From contig JAZRRE010000029.1 in the NCBI GenBank assembly GCA_045650505.1, forward strand, positions 1 to 16,701: 16,701 bases of DNA, in the 5' to 3' direction. The first letter of the stretch is position 1, and each line of letters starts with the position of its first letter. A model generated the notes under the pieces. The model was not told where the DNA came from. It saw only the letters and a program-made list of their open reading frames with translations, and ran no database searches. The DNA comes from RGIG1681 sp045650505. GTDB taxonomy: Bacteria > Bacillota > Clostridia > Christensenellales > UBA1242. A program made the position numbers and the translations under genes. Shown in pieces: positions 1 to 5,571 of this stretch.

Positions 1-13
1 TTCACGTGAAACA
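1..13. other. parS: parS site, truncated by the window edge
   Basis: The first 13 bases match the last 13 positions of the ParB/Spo0J-binding consensus TGTTTCACGTGAAACA exactly. The three missing bases would lie before the window. Two full copies follow within 190 bases, which makes this a real member of a cluster. Confidence 0.8.
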
Positions 14-110
14 TTTATTTTTTGTTTAACAAAGGTTTTAATAAATTAAAAAAGCAAAATAATAAAAACTATTAAATATGTAAATGCTGAAAATATCAAT
101 ATTTAACAAA

Positions 111-126
111 TGTTTCACGTGAAACA
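111..126. other. parS: parS centromere-like site (ParB/Spo0J binding)
   Basis: A perfect 16-base palindrome, TGTTTCACGTGAAACA, identical to the widely conserved bacterial parS consensus. ParB loads here and spreads along DNA to recruit SMC/condensin and drive origin segregation. The palindrome does not extend beyond 16 bases at this copy. Its presence implies that the replication origin is near and that parA/parB exist elsewhere; neither is in this window. Confidence 0.93.
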
Positions 127-157
127 AAAATAAAAGAAAAATATAAATTAAATAAGT

Positions 158-191
158 AAAAATAAAAAGTGTTTCACGTGAAACACTTTTT
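158..191 (-). terminator. Putative intrinsic terminator of the cvpA-type gene, overlapping parS
   Basis: Read on the minus strand, 164-191 folds into a hairpin of about 12 base pairs with an ACGU loop. It starts three bases after the TAA stop, and its 3' arm runs into UUUUUAUUUUU. The stem has few G:C pairs, so termination strength is uncertain. The core of the stem is the parS palindrome. Confidence 0.5.
170..185. other. parS: parS site (third of cluster) inside a longer palindrome
   Basis: A second perfect TGTTTCACGTGAAACA, 59 bases from the previous copy. Here the dyad symmetry continues outwards to cover 164-191 (28 bases), unlike the neighbouring copy. It sits a few bases past the stop codon of the cvpA-type gene, so it may also act as that gene's transcription terminator. 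Confidence 0.93.
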
Positions 192-194
192 GTT

Positions 195-947
195 TTAGAA
201 TATATTTCTTATTATCTCTCCAAAGTTTAGATAATTATCAATAAAGTAGTTTAATGGGTCATAGATAAACCGTCCTATCAGTGAGCCATTTATATAAGTT
301 TCAACACTTTCCATAAATGCAAATGGAGACATAAGGTTTAAGATTAAACAAATAATTACAAGTGTGATGAATGCTTGAAATAATCCATATAATGCACCAA
401 GTGTGTTATCAACTGTTTTTACAAATCCATTTTCACGAAGTTTCTTAACTAAAATGGTAAATAAGAAAATAATTATATATAAAAGAATAAAAGATGTAAC
501 AAAAGCAATAATTGTTGTGAGGAAAGTTGCTCTTGTGTCGCCAAGTATATCTGCAAGGGTTCTTGACTCAAGTCCAGAATCGTGAAGTTTTGAATAAAGT
601 GAACTATTGTTTAAGAATAAATTATAAAATACTCTTGGAACACCATTGATTTCTCCAGCGTCAAGAGTTGCTTTTACAAATCCTTTAAGTTCGCCACTTG
701 GAATAGATATTAAGTTTACAGCAAAGTTTGAAGATGTTTCAATAAGGTTTCCTGCGTAACTTGATGCAATTGAGCCACCAAACCATTTTAAATATAGCGA
801 TTGAATTGGTTTATATAAAAAGAATGACAATATCAAATTTAAACTGACAGAGAAATTTGATATTATTGATGTCATAAAACCTCTTTTAACGCCAATAATT
901 ATAAATATGGCAATAAACAGCACAATTCCAAGGTCTAACCAATTCAT
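195..947 (-). CDS. CvpA-family membrane protein
   Basis: A 250-residue integral membrane protein of the CvpA (colicin V production) family. Family members are linked to envelope integrity and to colicin V production in E. coli, but their molecular function is not settled. Predicted helices lie at about 5-20, 28-46, 142-168 and 182-206. The family hallmarks are visible: a KRGF loop after helix 1 and, before helix 4, a stretch beginning with GFVKTVDNTLGALYGLFQAF that parallels E. coli CvpA. The soluble stretch between helices 2 and 3 (about 50-140) is longer than in E. coli CvpA. The ATG at 947 is chosen over an in-frame upstream TTG at 965 because AAAGGAG lies 6 bases ahead of it. The gene is divergent from ftsH and ends against a parS site. 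The family call is firm; the physiological role is unknown. Confidence 0.82.
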   Translation of the reverse strand: MNWLDLGIVLFIAIFIIIGVKRGFMTSIISNFSVSLNLILSFFLYKPIQSLYLKWFGGSIASSYAGNLIETSSNFAVNLISIPSGELKGFVKATLDAGEINGVPRVFYNLFLNNSSLYSKLHDSGLESRTLADILGDTRATFLTTIIAFVTSFILLYIIIFLFTILVKKLRENGFVKTVDNTLGALYGLFQAFITLVIICLILNLMSPFAFMESVETYINGSLIGRFIYDPLNYFIDNYLNFGEIIRNIF

Positions 948-969
948 AAACGACTCCTTTAACAAATAT

Positions 970-998
970 ATTATATTATAAATATTTTAATTAGTCTA
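970..998 (-). promoter_or_regulatory. Likely promoter of the cvpA-type gene
   Basis: On the minus strand TAGACT (993-998) is followed after 17 bases by TATAAT (970-975). The -35 is only a moderate match to TTGACA. It is placed about 25 bases upstream of the start codon. Confidence 0.45.
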
Positions 999-1024
999 TT
1001 TTAAAGAAGCTAATTCTTTAAAAT
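998..1024. repeat. Inverted repeat in the cvpA/ftsH divergent region
   Basis: The 11-base arms ATTTTAAAGAA (998-1008) and TTCTTTAAAAT (1014-1024) are perfect reverse complements around GCTAA. The left arm touches the -35 box of the cvpA-type gene and the right arm lies about 45 bases ahead of the ftsH -35. It could be an operator or only an AT-rich hairpin; no known regulator motif (CtsR, HrcA/CIRCE) is recognised. Confidence 0.4.
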
Positions 1025-1069
1025 TTTTAAATAATTTTGTAACACATAGGAATAATATTTCAAAAACAA

Positions 1070-1098
1070 TTGATAAATAGCTGGATTTTTGATAGAAT
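1070..1098 (+). promoter_or_regulatory. ftsH promoter, SigA-like
   Basis: TTGATA (1070-1075), a 17-base spacer and TAGAAT (1093-1098) match the vegetative promoter consensus at 5/6 in each box. The transcript would start near 1105, just ahead of the TTGGAGG ribosome binding site at 1113-1119. Confidence 0.7.
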
Positions 1099-1129
1099 GT
1101 AATGAGTAATAATTGGAGGCAAAACAAAT

Positions 1130-3490
1130 ATGAGCGAAATGCAAGACAAAAATCGCGAAACCAGAATTCAACAGCAAAAAAGTACATTTTTTAAAAGAAT
1201 GATTATTTGCATTGTGATTATCGCAATTATATCAATTATATTTGCGGTGGTAACAAAGAGTGCAGCTGGAAGCGAAATTTCATATAATGAATTTCAAACC
1301 CAACTCTCTGGTGGTCAAATTAAAGAAATAAATTTAAAACAAAATAAAATTCAAATATATTACACCAATGGTGAAGCTCATTGGATGCATAACAGAAACA
1401 GTGCTGAAACAAGCGTGATTGAGGCAATTAACGCACTTTACGCCGATGAAAGTTTCACGGGAAACATTCCTAAACTTGTGTTTGGAACAACCACAACTGT
1501 TTCAGTGATGAGCATACTTTATCCAATTTTAATGGTTCTTATATTTGCGTTTATGATTTTCTTTATCACACGTCAAATTCGTGGTGCAAACAACAAAAGC
1601 TTTGATTTTGTTAAAAGCAGAGCAAGAGTGTATCCTAGCAAAACAAAATTTTCTGATGTTGCTGGTGAAGATGAAGAAAAAGCTGAACTTGAAGATATTG
1701 TAGATTTCTTAAAAAATCCAAACAAATATATTGAACTTGGAGCAAAGATTCCTAAAGGTGTGCTTCTTGTAGGCCCTCCAGGAACAGGTAAAACCTTGCT
1801 TGCAAGAGCGGTTGCTGGTGAAGCTGGTGTTCCATTCTTCACAATTAGTGGTTCAGATTTTATGGAACTTTTTGTGGGCGTTGGTGCTTCAAGAGTTCGT
1901 GACTTATTCGAAAATGCAAAAAAAGCAAAGCCTTGCATCATCTTTATTGATGAAATTGATGCCGTTGGTCGTCAAAGAGGCGCTGGTATGGGTGGTGGAA
2001 ACGATGAAAGAGAACAAACCCTCAACCAACTTTTAGTTCAAATGGACGGTTTTGAAGATAATGAAGGCATTATTGTTATGGCTGCCACAAACCGTGTTGA
2101 CATTTTAGACCCTGCATTATTAAGACCAGGAAGATTTGATAGACGTGTAAATATCAATATTCCAGATATTAAGGGCAGAGAAGAAATCCTTAAAGTTCAT
2201 GCAAGAAATAAACCTCTTGATGAAAAAGTTGATTTTAAAACAATTGCAAGAATAACATCAGGTTTTACCGGTGCTGAAATTGAAAACCTTTTAAACGAAG
2301 CAGCTATTTTGGTTGCTAAAGAAAACAGAAAATTTATTACAGAAACAGATATTCAAAAATCTATAATGAAAGTTACTCTTGGACCTCAAAAGAAGAGCCG
2401 TGTTATTGATGAAAAAGATAAATATAGCACAGCTGTTCACGAATCTGGCCACGCACTTATCAACCGCTTGGCAAAAGAAAAATCGCCTGTTCAAGAAGTT
2501 TCAATTATTCCTCGTGGTGGTGCTGGTGGTTACACACTTTCTGCTGACGATGATGTTCAATATTATTACAGAGAAAAACTTTTATGCCGAATTCAAATGC
2601 TTCTTGGTGGTATCACTGCTGAAAAACTCTATGTTGGTGATATTTCAACCGGTGCATCAAATGACCTTAAACGTGCAACAGATATTGCTAAACGTATGGT
2701 GTCTGAATGGGGTATGAGCAGTGAAATTGGAATGGTTTATTGTGGCGGAGATAATGAAATCTTCCTTGGAAGGTCTTATCAAGAAAGAATGCCATATAGT
2801 GAAAACCAAGCTGCAAAAATTGATGAAGAAGTTAAAAAGATTATTGATATGTGTGCAAAAGAAACTGAAAGAATCTTAACAAAGAATAAATCTGAACTCT
2901 TAACAATGGCAGATGTGTTGATTGAAAAAGAAACAATTTATGCTGAAGAAGTTGATATGATTATCTCTGGAAAGAGCAAAGAAGAAATTATTGAACATAT
3001 TGATAAAAAAGATAAAACAGAAGAAGTTAAACCAGAAGAAAAAGTTGAAGAAACTTCAACTGATGGTCTTTTAAAAACAATTTCTAAAGTTGAAAATATC
3101 GAAAAAGAAAATTCAACAGAAAATCAAGAAAAAATCGCAGAAAATAAACAAAAAAATGAAAATATTATTGATAAACTTTTAGAAGAAGCTGAAAAAAGAG
3201 AAAAAGAGCTTTTAAACAAAGCAGAAAAGTCGGCTGAAAATAAGCCAGAATCAGCTAAATCAAAAGAAGTTGACAATAAGGCACAAGAAACAAAGAAAAC
3301 TGTTTCAAGAAAGCCAAAAACAAGTGCTTCAACAGAAAAGAAAACAACAAAACCAGCTGAAGGAGAGAAAAAACCAGCAGTAAGAAAAACAACAACTAAA
3401 AAAAGCACTGAAACAAAAGCAGATGAAAAATTGAATATTGACAAATCTGCTGAAAGTGATAAAATAGATGTAATAGACAACAAAGACTAA
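1130..3490 (+). CDS. ftsH: ATP-dependent zinc metalloprotease FtsH, with long charged C-terminal tail
   Basis: A membrane-anchored AAA+ protease that extracts and degrades misfolded membrane and some soluble regulatory proteins as a hexamer. The order is: helix 1 at about 24-42, an outer domain, helix 2 at about 127-147, Walker A GPPGTGKT (215-222), Walker B IIFIDEID (270-277), the second region of homology ending in LLRPGRFDRR (about 330-339), and the zinc site HESGH (437-441) with the third ligand probably D512. The peptidase domain ends near residue 620. A further 165 residues rich in Lys, Glu, Thr, Ser and Ala make it 786 residues, against a usual 600-700. Within the tail an acidic, probably coiled part (about 625-700) precedes a basic part with KKPAVRKTTTKK. 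GGAGG lies 10 bases before the ATG. Another membrane protein gene follows after 19 bases, probably co-transcribed. Confidence 0.97.
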   Translation: MSEMQDKNRETRIQQQKSTFFKRMIICIVIIAIISIIFAVVTKSAAGSEISYNEFQTQLSGGQIKEINLKQNKIQIYYTNGEAHWMHNRNSAETSVIEAINALYADESFTGNIPKLVFGTTTTVSVMSILYPILMVLIFAFMIFFITRQIRGANNKSFDFVKSRARVYPSKTKFSDVAGEDEEKAELEDIVDFLKNPNKYIELGAKIPKGVLLVGPPGTGKTLLARAVAGEAGVPFFTISGSDFMELFVGVGASRVRDLFENAKKAKPCIIFIDEIDAVGRQRGAGMGGGNDEREQTLNQLLVQMDGFEDNEGIIVMAATNRVDILDPALLRPGRFDRRVNINIPDIKGREEILKVHARNKPLDEKVDFKTIARITSGFTGAEIENLLNEAAILVAKENRKFITETDIQKSIMKVTLGPQKKSRVIDEKDKYSTAVHESGHALINRLAKEKSPVQEVSIIPRGGAGGYTLSADDDVQYYYREKLLCRIQMLLGGITAEKLYVGDISTGASNDLKRATDIAKRMVSEWGMSSEIGMVYCGGDNEIFLGRSYQERMPYSENQAAKIDEEVKKIIDMCAKETERILTKNKSELLTMADVLIEKETIYAEEVDMIISGKSKEEIIEHIDKKDKTEEVKPEEKVEETSTDGLLKTISKVENIEKENSTENQEKIAENKQKNENIIDKLLEEAEKREKELLNKAEKSAENKPESAKSKEVDNKAQETKKTVSRKPKTSASTEKKTTKPAEGEKKPAVRKTTTKKSTETKADEKLNIDKSAESDKIDVIDNKD

Positions 3491-3509
3491 CTATAGGAAT
3501 AAGACATAA

Positions 3510-4091
3510 ATGAAGAAGATTTTTATTGCAGTATCATCATTCTTTATGGTTGCGGTTGTAACAATGCTTATTGTGCTTGGCACAGTTCGAAAGAATATTG
3601 AGTTTGAGTATGATAGGCCATCAGTTATAAGAGTTTATAACAAATCAACCAACCCAATCAAGAATGAAGGTTATAAGAAAGAAGATGAGCCATTTAGTGT
3701 GATTGTTGAAAAACTTCAAGATATGACTAATATGACTTTAATGGAAAGACTCAACAATTTAAAAACTCTTGATGCAGATGTTAATGTTGACTCAATTGGA
3801 ACATATAACAGCTGGAAGAGTGAAATGAAGAAAGATAATCTTGTTATTGAAATTGATTTCGATGATGAACAAGACCTTGTGGTTTATGATGGAGGAAACA
3901 CCAGAGTGATATCTTATTGGTGTTTGGCTTATGTTATAACCACTTATGAAAACTTCGATGAAATTGTTGTTTATTATTCAACAACCAAAGATAGTACTGC
4001 AAGAGAAGAATCTTATGCAAAGTGTGACCCTATTGTTATTAAAGGTTTCACAGATGAAATTGTTGATTATGTTAACTCAATAATGAATTAA
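3510..4091 (+). CDS. Membrane-anchored protein of unknown function, downstream of ftsH
   Basis: A 193-residue protein that I do not recognise. Residues 1-4 are basic and 5-25 form one hydrophobic helix, with no obvious lipobox, so it is probably an uncleaved anchor or a signal peptide with a soluble domain outside. The rest is mixed alpha/beta by composition and acidic, with many Asp, Glu and Tyr, a VIEIDFDDEQDLVVYDGG stretch and only two Cys. It starts 19 bases after ftsH with a modest AGGA site 11 bases upstream of ATG, and no promoter is visible between them. A strong terminator overlaps its stop codon. The shared transcript makes a link to FtsH possible (substrate, adaptor or plain neighbour), but nothing in the sequence proves one. 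Confidence 0.75.
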   Translation: MKKIFIAVSSFFMVAVVTMLIVLGTVRKNIEFEYDRPSVIRVYNKSTNPIKNEGYKKEDEPFSVIVEKLQDMTNMTLMERLNNLKTLDADVNVDSIGTYNSWKSEMKKDNLVIEIDFDDEQDLVVYDGGNTRVISYWCLAYVITTYENFDEIVVYYSTTKDSTAREESYAKCDPIVIKGFTDEIVDYVNSIMN

Positions 4092-4118
4092 AAGAAGAGA
4101 GCAATCTCTTCTTTTTTT
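4091..4118 (+). terminator. Intrinsic terminator of the ftsH transcript
   Basis: The arms AAAGAAGAGA (4091-4100) and TCTCTTCTTT (4105-4114) pair perfectly over 10 bases around a GCAA loop. The U run extends to 4118. The stem begins in the TAA stop of the preceding gene. Confidence 0.9.
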
Positions 4119-4194
4119 GTGAATTTTAATAATTTTGATTTTTGTTTCACAAGAAACCATTTTATTATGCTTTTTAAAATTTTTCAAAATCTTG

Positions 4195-4200
4195 TATAAT
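4195..4200 (+). promoter_or_regulatory. Candidate -10 box for the Cys-rich small protein gene
   Basis: TATAAT preceded directly by TTG, about 56 bases ahead of the start codon. The same TGTATAAT octamer occurs in the ychF leader region (5476-5483) and ahead of the large CvpA-like gene (6881-6888). The -35 region is T-rich with no clear TTGACA. Confidence 0.45.
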
Positions 4201-4255
4201 TCGACAACTTTAAACAGATAATAAGATTAGAAATAAAGAAAGGAGAGTGGCGTGT

Positions 4256-4492
4256 ATGAGCAAAGAATCTACAAAGAAAGGCTGTCATAGAGGCAAGTGT
4301 GCTGATAGTGCGACTGATTGCAGCAGCAAGTCTGCAACAAACAGATTGTCAAAAAAAAGCACTTCGAAAGCTTGCAGTTCAAACACAAGAGATTGCAGCA
4401 CTAAAAATAGCGCAAGCAAATCAAAAAGTGCTTCTGCCAAAGCTTGCAGCACTAGAAACAGTGCAGCAAGAACAGCTAAAAATTGTAAATAG
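4256..4492 (+). CDS. Small Ser/Lys/Ala/Cys-rich basic repeat protein, function unknown
   Basis: A 78-residue protein of extreme composition: about 19 Ser, 14 Lys, 11 Ala, 8 Thr, 7 Cys and 5 Arg. It has one Leu and no Val, Ile, Phe, Tyr, Trp, Pro or Gln, so no hydrophobic core or membrane segment is possible. The seven Cys (positions 10, 15, 22, 40, 47, 64, 77) sit in recurring contexts such as TDCSS, KACSS, RDCSTKNSA and KACSTRNSA. The DNA under the last two copies is a near repeat (4393-4414 and 4444-4465, 3 mismatches in 22). The ATG at 4256 is chosen over the in-frame GTG at 4247 because AGGAG (4241-4245) stands 10 bases before it. Flanking terminators make it a single-gene unit. Metal or redox binding, nucleic-acid binding, or a modified-peptide precursor are all conceivable; no maturation enzyme is nearby. 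Confidence 0.72.
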   Translation: MSKESTKKGCHRGKCADSATDCSSKSATNRLSKKSTSKACSSNTRDCSTKNSASKSKSASAKACSTRNSAARTAKNCK

Positions 4493-4519
4493 TTATTAAA
4501 ACAAAACAAATTCCCCCAA

Positions 4520-4531
4520 ACGCGAAAGCGT
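4520..4531 (+). other. Small ACGC-GAAA-GCGT hairpin in the 3' untranslated region
   Basis: The arms ACGC (4520-4523) and GCGT (4528-4531) close a GAAA (GNRA-type) tetraloop, preceded by a run of five C. It lies between the stop codon of the Cys-rich gene and the terminator. It is short, and a role in transcript stability is only a guess. Confidence 0.35.
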
Positions 4532-4538
4532 GAAAATG

Positions 4539-4594
4539 AAAATCAAGCCTTATTTGTTTAACAAATGGTTAAACGTGTAAAGCTTGATTTTTTC
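4539..4594. terminator. Bidirectional terminator between the Cys-rich gene and uppP
   Basis: The outer arms AAAATCAAGC (4539-4548) and GCTTGATTTT (4582-4591) pair over 10 bases, with a U run to 4593 on the plus strand and a TTTT tract on the minus strand. The large loop holds its own hairpin, GTTTAAC (4556-4562) with GTTAAAC (4568-4574). It serves two convergent genes, the Cys-rich gene and uppP. Confidence 0.8.
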
Positions 4595-4615
4595 GTTGTT
4601 TATAAAGGTTTTAAA

Positions 4616-5401
4616 TTAAATAAAAATATTAAAAATAATGACAAAAATAGAAATCAAAAATAAATAGATTGAAAAGAAAATAAATTTATTTTTCTTTAAA
4701 ACTTTAAGTGTGAGTTTGAGTGAAAGCAGAGCAACTGCAAATGTGAAAACAAATGCAAAAATTATTTTAAGTGGTGAGGTGCTAGCAAAAATTTCGCCAA
4801 AATTGTCAATTTTGATAAGCTCAAAAATAAAGCCACCGATGATTATTGGAATGGATAACAAAAAGCTGTATTCAGCACTTTTTGCTTCATCATTTCCAGC
4901 AAGAATGAGTGAACAGATTGTGCTTCCTGACCTTGAGATTCCCGGCAAGACCGCAAGACCCTGAACAAACCCCACAAGAGTTGCGCTTTTATAGCTGATG
5001 TTTGGGTTTGAAGTTACCACGCTTGCTTGTTTTTGAAATTTGTGAGTGACAAAAAGCAAAATTGAAGTGATGAGAAAACAAAAACCATAAATGTTTGTTA
5101 CATATTTATCTATATTAAAAATTTCATAAACAAGGGCAAAAATTAAAGTGATGGCTGTTGAAAGCAAAAGCTTAAAGGTTAGTGGCTGAAACGGTTTCTT
5201 TAAAATTTTTAAGATAACCTTTCGATAGTGGGTGACAACTGCCACAAGGGTTGCGATATGCAAAAACAGGTTTAACAAAAGGTTGTTGTCATTGATTCCA
5301 AAGAGTTGGCTAAAAAGAAGCAGGTGTCCGCTGCTTGACACCGGCAGAAACTCGGTTAACCCTTGAACTAAACATAAGATGATTAAAATTAAAAAACTCA
5401 T
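4616..5401 (-). CDS. uppP: Undecaprenyl-diphosphate phosphatase UppP (BacA)
   Basis: An integral membrane phosphatase that converts undecaprenyl diphosphate to the monophosphate lipid carrier reused in peptidoglycan and other wall polymer synthesis. Its loss or overproduction changes bacitracin sensitivity in several bacteria. The protein is 261 residues, normal for the family (about 260-280), and hydrophobic throughout with several helices. The first catalytic motif, QGLTEFLPVSSSGH, is at 13-26 with Glu17. The second, LPGISRSGST, is at 152-161 with Arg157. ATG follows AGGAG (revealed on the minus strand as AGGAGAACCT). It converges on the Cys-rich gene and diverges from ychF. No sign of truncation or transfer is seen. 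Confidence 0.95.
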   Translation of the reverse strand: MSFLILIILCLVQGLTEFLPVSSSGHLLLFSQLFGINDNNLLLNLFLHIATLVAVVTHYRKVILKILKKPFQPLTFKLLLSTAITLIFALVYEIFNIDKYVTNIYGFCFLITSILLFVTHKFQKQASVVTSNPNISYKSATLVGFVQGLAVLPGISRSGSTICSLILAGNDEAKSAEYSFLLSIPIIIGGFIFELIKIDNFGEIFASTSPLKIIFAFVFTFAVALLSLKLTLKVLKKNKFIFFSIYLFLISIFVIIFNIFI

Positions 5402-5454
5402 AGGTTCTCCTAAATTTATTATATTTTAGAGTTGCACAAAATATGTGGTTATGC

Positions 5455-5483
5455 TTTATTTTTTGGAAATTATCGTGTATAAT
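5455..5483 (+). promoter_or_regulatory. Candidate ychF promoter
   Basis: TATAAT at 5478-5483, preceded by TG, is a perfect -10. The sequence 17 bases upstream, TTTATT (5455-5460), is a poor -35. The start codon is about 88 bases further on, leaving a leader of about 80 bases. Confidence 0.5.
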
Positions 5484-5501
5484 AGCAGTTGATGAAAAGT
5501 T

Positions 5502-5554
5502 ATTCTTTATTTTTAAAGAATTATTTTTATTAAAAATCATTTTTTATTGATTTT
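5502..5554 (+). other. Two AT-rich hairpins in the ychF leader
   Basis: The first pairs ATTCTTTA (5502-5509) with TAAAGAAT (5514-5521) and is followed by a T-rich tract. The second pairs AAAATCA (5533-5539) with TGATTTT (5548-5554) and ends six bases before the ribosome binding site AAGGAG (5560-5565). Stability is low because almost all pairs are A:U. Attenuation is possible but unproven. Confidence 0.3.
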
Positions 5555-5571
5555 ATTTTAAGGAGAAAATT

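Noticed and set aside
14..110. Possible DnaA boxes or an origin in the AT-rich stretch among the parS sites
   Set aside because: No TTATCCACA-like 9-mer is present, so an origin is not supported here despite the parS sites.
3124..3483. 119-residue minus-strand frame opposite the ftsH tail
   Set aside because: It is a shadow of the Lys/Glu-rich tail codons (giving Phe/Ser-rich protein), with no ribosome binding site.
4143..4158. TGTTTCACAAGAAACC, a parS-like sequence ahead of the microprotein gene
   Set aside because: Only 13 of 16 positions match and the central CACGTG core is broken, so ParB binding is unlikely.
4256..4492. The microprotein as a SCIFF-type or other radical-SAM-modified peptide
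   Set aside because: The Cys spacing does not fit the SCIFF pattern and no radical SAM enzyme or transporter lies nearby.
4285..4509. Overlapping open frames on both strands across the microprotein gene (74 residues on minus, 66 on plus)
   Set aside because: They lack ribosome binding sites and are by-products of the repetitive gene at 4256-4492, which has AGGAG in the right place.
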